A stretch of 64,000 bases of DNA from Macrolepiota albuminosa (taxonomy: Eukaryota > Basidiomycota > Agaricomycetes > Agaricales > Agaricaceae): assembly GCA_027475525.1 (NCBI GenBank), contig JAMWFC010000051.1:620001-684000 (forward strand), read 5' to 3'. The translations under genes were made by a program, and so were the position numbers. The first letter of the stretch is position 1; each line of letters opens with the position of its first letter. Positions 11,361-22,560 of the stretch are shown one piece after another. The notes beneath the pieces are model-generated. The model was not told the origin of the DNA. It made no database searches and saw nothing but the letters and a program-made list of their open reading frames with translations.

Positions 11361-13116
11361 GGCGTGCAAGTTGTGGATTGTCCTGGACCAGTCACTTTAA
11401 CGTCGATGACCATATTATATGTTCCCACGCACAAACGGACAATTCCGGAGCCAAAGAAATGACTTTTTTCATTTATTACATAATTTCGTCATTGAGTGAA
11501 TGAAGTCTGTACTCCTGGTCCTTCCATTGTTATGTCTTACCTGCAATTGCCTCTCTGAGAAAGCACTAATTTCCTGTCTGTGACCAAAGCATTCGCTTGC
11601 ACTCACAAGCGAGAAGATAATTCAAGCTTGGTGAAGTCCCATGGTCTTACCTCGAAGGGCGTTACCTGTACCTACGAGTACCCTGTAGAGATGGGTACCA
11701 ACCACCATTGAATGCTTGGTCATTTGTCTTAAGGCAGGAAAGTGTTTTTAGCCTTGTGGCGCTGGAACGTTGTTTCATCTTCCCACATGATGAACTGGTG
11801 AATATATATGCTTGTAAGTTAGAGCTTAAACTTTGTCGTGATGCAGACCCTCATTGATCTGCCTTTTTCTTGCCTGCTATGGATTTTCTTATTGTACCAT
11901 GCATTTCGGGGCTGTTGCGCCCTCTGTGGCGACTTCGTCGTATTCCTACCTGATATCCTGATATTTGCTCGTTAGTTCTCAGAGTGAAAATGATCTTGCC
12001 TAAGATGCGATCTCAGGCCGAATTTTTAGCTTTTGGGCACATTGCAGGGTGCAGGAACGTTCCAAGAGCATGTTTAGTTTTTCTATGAAGTTGTTCATGT
12101 CCAGGCCAAAGCACGCGACGCAGGGATGAAAGTTCCTTCTGACGAATTATTTTAAGTTGCTAGGCGTTCATTGAGCAAAGCTTGCTCTCCTTTTTGGGTT
12201 TCGGCAGACCCTTCGGAATGACATGCATGCTAACGATATGTATGCTTGGATATTGAGCTGCCCATCTGGTCATCGAACAAAACTGTCTTCCTTATCCTCT
12301 TCATTTTGACGCGTGGTAAATATCAAGCCATTCTGCAAGTTACATACCTGGACGCCGTGCTTTGAAACCCGGAATAAACTCTTGTCCATCTCATTTAGTT
12401 TGAAGTTGGTTGCGATTACTGGTGTGGGCCTGGCACAGGAAAAAACTGCGTATCGAGTGCATGCTACGACTCCATTTTCAAAGCGTTGCGGGAGCTGTCG
12501 CTGCCAGTATCATCCGTCCTGGTCTAAGTACATTCGGAGAATTACCCCGGTAGACTTATCACGGAGACCTGTTTTAAGGAGCCGTCACCAGGTTTCCCTG
12601 CTTGAAGGTACGTACGAAACTGGCACAAATAGTTAGTCATCGATCATCTCTTGCTCCGGATAGAAATGTGCTGTCGATGTAGCCAAATTTACAGGTGGGA
12701 TTCAGTTATGTGAAAAAACACTGTTCGTTCATCCATGAACAAATACAAGACACTGGGGTAGCTTCAAGCCCCCACATAAAGATAGTTTATAATGTACACA
12801 GAAATCTTTGGACGCGGGAGCGTAAATGACATGAAACTAGGGATACGATTGAACATGTCAACAATGACGGGTGTAATTGGGGAACAAAGAGTCCTGCGCA
12901 CTCCAAGGGTGGCATAGCGAACATAAATAGTAGGCGTAAAGCATAATGTGAACGGAGTATAGTCGTGAACAATAAAGCAAAGAGATTTGGAACCATATGG
13001 GGCCTATGAAAAGGGAGGGAAGAGGGCAATATCATCGAGTAGGGATGCAAATAATCTGCCAAGTGAAGGGATCATGAGCAAACTGTTCGACAGCTGAAAG
13101 AAACAATCACTAACGG
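11361..13116. other. Intergenic stretch, no supported gene
   Basis: Only short frames without family resemblance or convincing intron structure are present (for example near 12313-12636 plus and 12787-13062 minus). No tRNA, LTR or repeat was recognised. Confidence 0.5.
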
Positions 13117-16100
13117 TTATAGAACGACGTCATCATTGTCACATTTCTTACACCAGATAGAGATAGAGGACCTGGCCTTTGCAGGATTTTCTCGCTCCAT
13201 ACGGCACCGCAGCTTCTCTAATTGCCTCTCTTTTGTTACAAAGCCTCGCTTTGAATGGGTTATAGACTGGGCGACTTCTCGAGAGGGAAGAACACCATCA
13301 TCAGCCTTATGCGTATTCTCAATGACGTCATTTGACGCCTCAAGCGCAATCTTGCGTTGCGACCAAGAAAGGGGAATAAGGTTCGTGAAAGACGGGAACG
13401 AAATTCGAGACGAAAGTGGTGATGTCATGATTGATGAAAATGAAGGTATCGACAATGGCGCCCCGACTGAAGGCGCTGCGGACGTTTCCGTGGAAGAACA
13501 ATTGCGAGGGTATAATTGCGAAGGGGTAGTGGTAGCTGTTGTGGATGCGGATATATTGGTAGCATTGATGACGAAGTGGTCCGACGATAAGTCGATGCTC
13601 TTCATTTCTGTGTGCGGGTTACGGGCGATGTGCGCGCCGTGCGGTTTGAGGGATCTGGGAGAAAAATGCGTATTCATGACATCGTTCACTAAAGGATTGA
13701 AAGACATTAGTATACGTACACATGGGAGGAAGTCGAGGGGTAGATGGCGAACCATGTGAAACACTTGAGGTCTTTTCACTCTTGGTATTATTGCTTGCCA
13801 ACATAAGCGGCTTGCGCTGTGGTTGCCGAATGAACGTTGAGCTCAAGGCCATGTTGGCTTTCGGCTTCCCTCCTATCGAAGCACTTCGCAATGGGGAAGG
13901 GGACGAGATAGCCTGTGGAATGAGAGAAGCCGTTTTACCTCCTCGCCTGCTAGGAGGCGTAACATATGAATTGGATGCGTTGTTGGGATCGGAAACAAGT
14001 CGAGATTGTAGTGGCCGGGGAGGTGTGGAAGCCGAGAATTCGGTGAAAGGGACAGGTTTAACTACTTTAGCACGGGGAATGGAAGAAGGAGGTGACGGCT
14101 GCGGAGATGTTGGACGAGGGAGGGAGGAAGGCGGGGTGATCATGGAGGGCATAGGGTCAGATATATCGATAACATGCTCCACAGCTACTTGCCCCACATT
14201 GGAAGATTTTGATGTTAGTGGGGAAGATGAAAACACGTTATCGACCGATTCCTCCTGCACATGTGATAATGGCCTGCCAAAGTTGAAAGACACAGATGTA
14301 TCCTCGTCGAAATCGAAAAATTGGATGGTAGGAATTGGAGGCTTCACGGGTGAGGGAGAAGGTAAACATTGTGAGTCGAGGCTCTGATCCTCATCGGCTT
14401 CTGGGGGCGTGAAGGTAATCTGAATGCCACCCGCCTCCCCAAACATATCTTCGTAGGCTTGAACCTTTTCTTCCTCTTCCTCCTCCTCTTCTTCGTGGAC
14501 AACTTCGAGGGTCTTCGGAGACTCAACTTCCACACCATCAAGAGGGAAAAAGAACGGCGATTCCGCATCGCTGGCGTCATACTTGAATCCACTGGCAAAC
14601 AAGTTCTTGCTCTTTTCATACGAGTAAGCAGACGGTGAATTCGGAACAGAGTCATTACACTCGTGGTCACTGTTATCTTCAAGGCAACCAAAGAAACGGT
14701 CCACTTCAGGCTCCACTTGTATAACTTGCTTTCCAGGGATAGCACTAGTAGGGAAAGTCCAAGCCTTGGAAAGCGAAGGGCGCTTGACGTGTGTATGGCG
14801 CGTGGTGTCGTCAAAGGATGGATCTGAGCGAGGAGTAACAGAGATGGGAACATCCTGGAGATGAACGACAGGACGAGGCAACTCATCTTCAGAACCGAAC
14901 GACGATGACGATTGAAAAGTAACGTCCGATTCTTCCTCATCCTCATAACCTGCCAGACCATTATCCTCTTCCGACGTAACCTCTTCTTCATCCTCACTGA
15001 CAGATTTGAGGGAAAAGTTGAATTTCTGATTGATTTCTTCATCAACCTCAGTGACGTCTGAATCGACAGAAGTGAAGCGTTTTGCGATGAAACCGACCGG
15101 ACGGGAGCGAGACTCTGGGAATTGAGGAGTCGGAGTAGCAAGGATCTCCTGGGTGGACAAAGATTTGGATTTCCTCTCCTCCAAATTTCTCTTGATGCGC
15201 TCCAATTCGGCCTCGAGAGAAGCAATCCGCTCCTTGGCTTTTACATTCTCCAATTCGAGGGTTTTCTTGTCCGCCTCCAATTCGAGCAGATTCTTGTCAA
15301 CACTCGCGAGCTTGCGTTCAAGTGTTACCTTTTCAACCTCCAACAAACCCGACATGGAGCGTGCGATCCATGCATCTCGTCTCTCGCTTTCCACTCTGCC
15401 GGCCAAAACGTTTTGCTGTTTGACCATGTCAGCAACACGAGTTCTCCACCCCTCAACATCCCTTTTGAGTTCATCTCTTTCGGCCTTCAAGTCCGCAACG
15501 AGTCTGAGCATCTCGTCACTAGGCTCACCATTGCTTCCTATATCACTTGTCAAGTCCGAGGCGATTGAGTCAGGCCGCGAGCTACCAGCTGTAGAGGTAC
15601 CAGAGTATGACATTCTCTTCATGGACAGAGCACGTTCCAAGTCCTGAATCCTTGCAAGCAGCGCGTTGTGTGATTTGAACAGGAAGTGCTGCTCACTTGC
15701 ACTAAGAGGCCTTGGTTGAGTTGATTGGTTAGAAAATGAATCCTCATCAGAGCTAGGTGTGCTACTTGAACTGCTGCCCCTGCTGCGGAATGCGTCAGAG
15801 ATAGAAAAACGGCGATCAAACGTAGGATGGGTAGCAGTGTCTGGAGTAGGTAGTCCATAGTTTGTCACAACTCCTTCATTGTGGATAGAAGATTTGTAAG
15901 AGATACTGCTGCAACGGTGCGCATTCTCCACCTTGAGAGGAGTAGGAGACGCATCATCCAGTGCCAATTTGAGCGTCAAAGGGGGACGATGAGGTAATGG
16001 GGTCGGGGGAGCAGACGGGCGGTCCTTCGTAACGTTCGCGGAATCATCACCAGAAGGAACAAGAGCAAGAGTTTTAAGGCCAAGACGAGAAATAGACGTG

Positions 16101-17038
16101 TCTGAAGGAGTGGAAAGTCCAGTGGTATTACTGGCGAGGTTATCAGGTGTCAGCGAAAGTGGTCGAAGGTTCGGATTTGCAGGACGAGAACGGGAAGATA
16201 TGACGGCCGTAACTTCAACCGCAGAAGCCACCGAAATTTCAGGTGTCACTTTCGGATTCGTTTCTACCTCGTGGTGCGCAGATGCAGCCTCCTCCTCCTC
16301 CTCTTCTTCTTCTTCAACCAAAGTGTGCAATTGATCCTTTGATGAAGAGGATGTTCCGAGGAGTTTGAAAGAGTCCCGCTTGTTTGCCATCAGCGTATTG
16401 ATGTTCGCTCCATAACTTGGCACTGTGTTCTGCGGCTGAGGTGGCTTGGTTGCTATACATAGTAAAATGTCATCAAGATCTTGGCCTACTACGGTGATAT
16501 GATAGAATCACTGACTCAGATCAAACATCATCTTCTCCATGACGGGCGTTGATAGTTCCGGGATTTGAACCTTTGAGAATGCCACGTCCTGTTTCCCCTC
16601 GAGAGCCCAGAGAGCACGGCGGCGAATGGAATCTTTTTCGCCCAAGTTGATATTGTCCTCAGACGTAGATGGTGGGAGGTCAGGAATGGGGACACCCATC
16701 ATCTCTGCAGATTCTATCCGCGTCGACACCGAAGAACGACGCTTGTGATGGGAATTACGCTTGGTGGGTGGAGGGGAGATAGGAGCGGGGGTATCTGCGA
16801 CATTCAAAGACTTGATAGAAAGAGAAAGAGGGAAAGAAGAAATGGAAGAATTGTTGCGAGAATGAGAGCGGCCGTGCGAGGGTTTCTGAGCTGCAACAGA
16901 AGAAACGCCTTTACCAAGTTTAAAGGATTCTAACTGGCTGCACGGTCAGACTGTAGATAAGGACGTAATTTGTTGGCATACCCTATTCTTAGCAGCAAGC
17001 TCATCGAGAGTGTTATTGAAGACAGTTCCGTGTTCCAT
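13117..17038 (-). CDS. Large acidic coiled-coil fungal protein, function unknown
   Basis: Minus-strand gene of roughly 1,270 codons. Exon 1 (17038 onward) encodes MEHGTVFNNTLDELAAKNR. Exon 2 begins RLESFKLGKGVSSVAAQKPS and runs to MMFDL. The main exon follows (from about 16450) and a last exon spans about 13720 to 13117. Visible parts are a SER/PRO-rich N terminus with SIRRRALWALEGK, a Glu run (VEEEEEEEEEAASA), a long heptad-rich coiled coil between roughly 15650 and 15150 (DLKAERDELKRDVEGW and LELENVKAKERIASLEAEL), several acidic Ser-rich blocks, and a basic C terminus (LEKLRCRMERENPAKARSSI, then CKKCDNDDVVL). A 42-base GTACGT..TTTAG intron joins RLPPM to LNDVMNTHF. No enzyme domain is recognised; a cytoskeletal or polarity scaffold is possible. 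A one-base frame discrepancy occurs near 16820. Confidence 0.75.
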
Positions 17039-17839
17039 GATGTGACTTTTTGTGATACTTATCGAAATGAAAGGGTAATCCGGATGGGAGTGATTGAACG
17101 AAATGAAGGGAAGTGCCAAAGAGCGGCAAGTGAGCGTGATGAAACAGTCACAGAACAAACTGGAGCTGGTTGAGAGGACGGCCGGCGAGCTGGTGATGGC
17201 GGGAGCAGAGGTGGGAAACCAACACCACGTGATCCCGTCAAATTCCTCCATGATCACGTCGAAACCATAAATTATAATCTATCATATTGTCACTATGCTA
17301 CTGTTCTACCTACACTTATGGCCGTCACTAGCATCCGAGGTCCTGGGAATTGAAACCGTTTCTACGACACAGTATGCCAGAGGTAAATGTCGAGTGACTT
17401 TTGCCAGCGTTGATCTTGCCTTGATTATGTCAGGCTCCCAACTATCGACGTGGTCTATTTCTGCCATGGGGATGAGGGCAAGAGGTCAATTGATGGCTCA
17501 AAAACAATTTTCTCACTGTTTGTGCTGCCAGTCTTGCAATTCTTGTTGTCAATGGCCCATACCCATTTGACCGCTCTCATTAGAATGGCACCAGTGGTCT
17601 TTCGCATACTTAATGAAACCTCCCGAAAGTGTTGGTTTCTAGGAATTGGGCAAAACGTAGGATTTTATAGTAATCTGTACTTCTGCCGCATTCATGAGAA
17701 TAATAACCCAATAAACACAATTTTCGTCTAACGATGACGTTGGACGTTGTCTTTGAGCTGAAATACCGTGGAATCCACAACGTACCTTAGTGAGCGAAAT
17801 GATTTACAAGGATTCATTATTCCCTTCCCCTTCGTCATC
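17039..17839. other. Divergent intergenic region
   Basis: About 800 bases separate the divergently transcribed coiled-coil gene and the isochorismatase gene. No further gene is seen. The half next to the coiled-coil gene probably holds its promoter and 5' leader. Confidence 0.45.
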
Positions 17840-18715
17840 ATGCCACTCTTGACCCCCGAAAACACGATCTTCTTCTTATGTGATATTCAGTCTGTGTTCC
17901 GTAAGTCTTCTGCACAACATCCTAATGACTGTTCGTCGCAATAAGAACTTTTGTATCGACAGGGACATCAATCGCTGGCTGGGATCATCTCATCTTTTCC
18001 GCTAACAAACTTCTCAAACTCGCAAATGTAAGTGTTCAGCTCTTTAGATGTCACCGTGATGCCGACAAGGATTCCATAGATCATCGGATGCGAAGTTGTG
18101 AGCTGCACCCAAGCTTCGAGGGGTAGGTTCTCTCTACGTCATATGTACTCTTCAATGGACACAACTTCACAGCCCTTGGGCCCCTCGATACTGCAATCGA
18201 CTTCCATCCTCTTGGTAAACTCCACCTTGGGACCTTTGATAAGACCATCTTCTCCATGGTCACATCCGACGTGGAAAAAATCCTTCTAGAACGACCGCAC
18301 GTCCAAAATGTAGTCCTCTTTGGAATCGAGGTACATATATATATTGGAATTATCCTGAAACCCAACAAGTTTGATCTAGGCCCACATCTGCGTCCTTCAA
18401 ACAGCACTGTCTCTTCTCCATCCCACCTTCCGCGCAAAACCATACACACCATATGTGATGGCTGACTGCATCGCCTCGTGCAACTCGTGGGAGGTGCCTA
18501 TCGTGCTGCAACGCCTAGCACAGGAAGGCGCCTTCGTCTCGACGACGGAGAGCATCGGTTTCCAGCTTATTGGAGACTCCAAGCATTCTCAATTCAAGGC
18601 GTTCAGTGCGTTAACCAAGGAATCGAAGGAAGGCACAGCGCGTGCTGGTGAGTTCCTCGTCGCTGGTAAGAGGTTTGAGGAGAACCCGTCACCTATCGTC
18701 AAAACTTCACTGTAG
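17840..18715 (+). CDS. Isochorismatase-like cysteine hydrolase (ISOC1/2 type)
   Basis: Five exons give a complete protein. Exon 1 begins MPLLTPENTIFFLCDIQSVF, with the catalytic Asp in the FFLCDIQ motif. Splices lead to RTSIAGWDHLIFSANKLLKL, IIGCEVVSCTQASR, then LGPLDTAIDFHPLGKLHLGT with FDKTIFSMV. The last exon begins AHICVLQTALSLL, where the Cys of the usual S/AHxCV motif is the nucleophile. It continues VMADCIASCNSWEVPIVLQR and TTESIGFQLIGD. This is the eukaryotic isochorismatase-domain group, whose physiological substrates are mostly unknown. No signal peptide is visible. The gene ends VKTSL and a TAG stop at 18715. Confidence 0.85.
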
Positions 18716-19103
18716 AAGTAGGTGCATTAGGATGAAGTGAGCGAGACGAAGTCATAAGGAATGCTTCTAGCTTGTGCTTGATTTTTCTTTCAACCATGTC
18801 TACTTATTGTTTACAAACACCACGTTGAGTGCAGAGCGGCCAGACCTTTAAGCTTTAAGCTTGAGCCTGTCACTTCTTTACATCTCAAGTTCGTGAAACA
18901 CATGCGCGACATGATCGGCCACTCAGAGAGACAGTCTGGGACCGTGACCTCAAAGTAGTGGGGTATTTAACAATGGCCATGATTCTACCTACCTACCCTA
19001 CGAACCATATCCCGGGTGTTCAGATTGGTCGGCTAGCTCCGGATTCCCAACTCTCCGAATTTTTGACACAAGTCTAACAGCTCCTGCTCAGCGCTAATTA
19101 GAG

Positions 19104-19582
19104 TTAAAGCTTCTTGAAGGACATGAAACGAACCTGGTCCTTGTCTACCGCGAGCGACGAGGAACTCACGGAAAGACGATCATGCTCCAAGGCATCAATC
19201 CAGTATTTACCTGTTTGATCTTTTACAAGAGCCGAGGACTGGGACGGATCCATAAGGATGCGCAGGATACGACGTGTCGTCTCATTCCGGCGCTCCAAGG
19301 GAGTTGGCAATTCATACAGAAAGGCTAGTTTCCTGCTCAAGGTCCAGCGATGGATCCAGAATCTCGAAAAAAAGCAACGGACCGATCCTTGGAAGTCGGG
19401 AGTTCTTTCCCAGACTTCTGACAATCAGTCAGAGAGACAATCCAACCGACGAGGTACGCAACATAGTGCCAATCCTGAAAGATCATCCATTCAATTTCAC
19501 TTCTACGGATAATATATAAAAGGATCACCTGGCATTCTGGAGGGTGGAATGGAGGAAATGTAGCGTCCGGGTCACTCTCCAT
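19104..19582 (-). CDS. Small unknown protein, 5' end uncertain
   Basis: Three exons join well on the minus strand: 19582-19529 (MESDPDATFPPFHPPECQ), 19474-19383 (DWHYVAYLVGWIVSLTDCQK and onward) and 19332-19104 (KLAFLYELPTPLERRNETTR to a stop after MSFKKL). Introns of 54 and 50 bases have GT..AG ends. The open frame continues upstream of the proposed Met (ENAGPDTSGVNPADF), so one more 5' exon near 19640-19700 is possible. I do not recognise the family. The composition looks like a soluble regulatory or scaffold protein of about 125 residues or slightly more. Confidence 0.5.
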
Positions 19583-19639
19583 AAAGTCGGCGGGATTGAC
19601 TCCGGAAGTGTCCGGGCCGGCGTTTTCTGTCCTGCCTGC

Positions 19640-20510
19640 AAGGAAATTTTTGTTGCTTCAGAATATGTCGGAAGATCATCCTCCTTGTGTGTTTGTTATT
19701 TTGACATCTGCGTTGTTTCGTCTTTTGAAGCAAAGTTAGCACAACATGTCCCATCTTGGTATGTGCATCCAGTCAAGAATATTGTTACGACCTCCACACG
19801 TCTCCACGTAACACGAAATATGTTTACACTGGATTTTTATCGCTCCTCGCAAAGACTGCCTTCAATAAGTTCTGTCAATCTCAACAGACTGATTGCACAA
19901 CTGTCACTGAAAAGCTGTGAAACGTTTGCAATGATTTTCTTCCCATCATGTCGAGTCCTGCATCAGCAGAAATTATCGGCGAGTAACAGCAGCTTACAAC
20001 TCTTCGGGATGATGCGACTAACTTTAACAAGTATGTGATACATAACTTTGCATGTCCAATACTATGGAAGACAACCACAGTCCATACATATGCATTTCAG
20101 GCTCAGGTACTATGGAATAGATTTGAAGTTATATACTCCTGCCCCATCACAACTTCCAAGGCTCAAAATATTTCCGGCTTTTGATCCTATGACACATTGG
20201 CCAGTGGGTGGATATTGGATGGTGCAATTGGTTTTCTGACTTTCATTGCACTCATCACAAGTAATGCTGAACAGTTGGTCTCTAGGATTATAGGATGAGT
20301 CCAGCTGGAAGTGATGATGATAAGGATAAGCTTACTTCCTATTTCCAAATAGACCAGATGATGCTAATTCCAGTTTACCATTATTGCTTACAGTGAGCGA
20401 GACCAATACACTGTGGGCAGGGCTATGACAGCATCAGTCAGTCATGGGAGTGAGGAAGAAATTGTGGAAGAAATGATTAGTATATCTCGAGCAAGCTTTC
20501 AGAAGACCTA
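19640..20510. other. Intergenic stretch, no supported gene
   Basis: Nothing coding was recognised between the small unknown gene and the secreted protein gene; there are only short AT-rich frames. Confidence 0.4.
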
Positions 20511-20774
20511 CTAGAACTGATAGAGCCCGTTGCCCTGTCTCTCGACCGAAAATTCATACGGAGGAACGTTGTCATATGCATAATTCGCATCGAGTTTGAT
20601 GCGTCCACCGGCTTTCCATGAAGTGGCAGTCCAATCATAGATGACAGGAGGGAGCACGTAGATGGACTCCCCGATGTATGGTTTAAAGTCTGGGTTGCAG
20701 GTATTGGCGGCAGAGGCCAAAGAGGCCAAAGAGGCCAAGAGGCAAGTAAGAGCTACAATCCCGGTATTCAACAT
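20511..20774 (-). CDS. Small secreted protein, unknown function
   Basis: Intact intronless frame of 87 residues. The first 22 residues form a clear signal peptide (MLNTGIVALTCLLASLASLA, then SA), with predicted cleavage before NTCNPDF. The mature part is about 65 residues, has one Cys (in NTCNPDF), is aromatic-rich (VIYDWTATSWKAGGRI) and ends NGLYQF. A low-copy secreted protein of this kind could be an effector or wall-associated protein, but there is no family match. The hydrophobic core of the signal is encoded by a near-perfect 9-base tandem repeat (Leu-Ala-Ser units). The 5' part and its upstream region recur at 21929-22409. Confidence 0.65.
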   Translation of the reverse strand: MLNTGIVALTCLLASLASLASAANTCNPDFKPYIGESIYVLPPVIYDWTATSWKAGGRIKLDANYAYDNVPPYEFSVERQGNGLYQF

Positions 20775-21154
20775 AGCGTTTTAAAGACGTTAACTGGGTG
20801 TTGAGATTATACAATCGTTTGGACCAAGTTTCTGATTTTTATAGTGAAAAGTCACTGAGCTCAGAACTTTGATAAGAGAGACCGGCACGGTCTCCTGTTC
20901 GGTTACTAGTATGTGATAAGTCAGGCATACCATTCAAAAAATTTTGTTTGATAGTCGTGATATATTGACGAGAGCGTTCTACAGCAGAAGCAACTAAGCT
21001 TTCCTCAGGACGAGATGATCACAGACACCAATGAGTATCTTCATATATGGTAGAATTAGTTGATGTATAGTATCTCTAAATGGCTAGGGCTCACCCTCTG
21101 TCTGTGATGCAATGACTTAGAGTTCTGTCTGTTAGGAATTGGACTCTGTGCAAA
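20686..21154. repeat. Segmental duplication, copy A (secreted protein 5' end plus promoter)
   Basis: This block aligns collinearly with 21929-22409. Both share the start of the secreted protein gene, the AACATAGC start-codon context, GACCAAGTTT, GAGACCGGCACGGTCT, TTGACGAGAGCGTTCTACAG and the terminal GTTAGGAATTGGACTCTG. Differences are scattered substitutions and small indels, including a roughly 65-base insertion in copy B near 22240. Confidence 0.85.
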
Positions 21155-21441
21155 TGGAAATAGGGAAACTGCTGGGCACCAAGAAAGGAATCGAGGCTAT
21201 GGTCAAATTCCTAGAAAAGACAGGAGCATTCTCAAAGACGAGAAAGAAGAAAATGCCAAAAATGACACCAACAATCGAAGATGAGGAAATCGAAGAAAAG
21301 CTGGTGGAGAAGGATGGAAGGGAATGGAGAGGAGGAGTATGGAATAGCCGAGAAGGAGCAGGGGTAGGGAAGGAAAGAGGAGACGATGAAGAAAGGCGAG
21401 CGAGAAAAGGGAAGGACACACCACAACATCGACAAGGCTGA
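21139..21441 (+). pseudogene. Fragment resembling the C terminus of a non-LTR retrotransposon polyprotein
   Basis: A short frame reads MEIGKLLGTKKGIEAMVKFL, then EKTGAFSKTRK and a low-complexity basic tail. The pattern (I-G-x-x-L-G-x-K-x-G, then F-L-x-x-T/S-G-A-F-x-K-T) recalls the end of agaricomycete reverse-transcriptase polyproteins. There is no RT or endonuclease around it, so at most this is a 3' remnant. It sits between the two copies of the segmental duplication. The assignment is by resemblance only. Confidence 0.35.
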
Positions 21442-21928
21442 ACTGGGAACGCACACCGTTAGTAGTCAAGACAACTCGTGTACGCATACACACCGGTAGA
21501 ACAGGAGAAACGCACTGGGACACCAGACCCCACCACAAACCATCTAACGGTCATGCATGCCTTCAGAGAACAGACTGTCAACTATGGTACTTAAAACAAG
21601 GTTACGGGAAGCCATTACCGACCTGGGAAGCTCCGGAAGACTCTTGTCCGCAAGAGGAGAAAACCGAACTTTACAAACAAGTAGTTTTGTATGCAACTCT
21701 ATGTTACTCGTCTCCGCGACAACAGATGAAAGTAGTACAAACTACATCAATACACTTCAATGTTGAGTTCGGACTTCGTAAAGCAGACTGCATGACAATT
21801 TCAAGATGAACAAATTATTCATAGAGTCTGCGAAAAGAAACTGATACAACATTCATAGTTGACAAGTCCGTAACCAAATAACCAGACTGATGGCGAACAT
21901 CCTCAGCATAATCATTCACAACGTTGCG

Positions 21929-22017
21929 AAGTCTGGGTTGCAGGTACTGGCGGCAGAGGCCAAGGAGGCCAAGGAGGCCAGGAGGCAAGTAAGAGCTACA
22001 ATCCCGGTGTTCAACAT
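21929..22017 (-). pseudogene. Truncated copy of the small secreted protein gene
   Basis: The start codon, signal-peptide coding region with its 9-base repeats, and the first mature residues (to about NPDF) match the gene at 20511-20774. Similarity then stops abruptly at AAGTCTGGGTTGCAG, so roughly two thirds of the coding region is missing. Confidence 0.75.
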
Positions 22018-22409
22018 AGCATTTTAAAAATGTTAACTAGGGGTTGGGATTATACAGTCGATTGGACCAAGTTTCCGACTTTTATAGTGAAGTCAGCGAG
22101 CTCAGAATTTTAATAAGAGAGACCGGCACGGTCTGCTGTTCGATTCCTAGTATGTGATAAGTCAGGCTACCTTTAGGCTACCATTCAAAAAAATTTCCTT
22201 TGATAGTCGTGATGTATTGACGAGAGCGTTCTACAGCAGAAGCCTTCTTTGCCAGGACACATGTAAAAGGACTTTCAAGGTCCAGTACTTGGTCATGTTG
22301 GAATGTGAGATGATCACAAATATCTTAATATAGGTAGAGTTAGTTGACGTATAGTAACTGTAAATAGCTAGGGCTCACCCTCTGTCTGTTAGGAATTGGA
22401 CTCTGCAAA
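21929..22409. repeat. Segmental duplication, copy B
   Basis: Second copy of the 20686-21154 block in the same orientation, about 1.24 kb downstream. It contains the promoter region and truncated 5' end of the secreted protein gene. Confidence 0.85.
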
Positions 22410-22484
22410 CCTAAGAACAATTATAATATTATTTCATGGTCCGGTCAGTATTTGTGCCATATGTCCATGTCGATATGTATGGTT

Positions 22485-22560
22485 GTTACTCACCCAGTCC
22501 GAGAGACTGAGAGTGTGTCTACGATGTGTCCGAATATATATGAGGGAGTGAACAATGGGC
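22485..22560. repeat. Degenerate direct repeat flanking the transporter locus, left copy
   Basis: Begins TGTTACTCACCCAGTCCGAG and continues through ACGATGTGTCC to GAACAATGGGC. A diverged copy in the same orientation starts near 32515. A TGTTA start would suit a decayed LTR end, but no matching 3' end was found. Confidence 0.5.

Noticed and set aside
13136..13759. 207-residue plus-strand frame, and similar long plus-strand frames to 16334
   Set aside because: They are antisense shadows of the low-complexity coiled-coil gene; their composition mirrors its Glu/Ser-rich codons.
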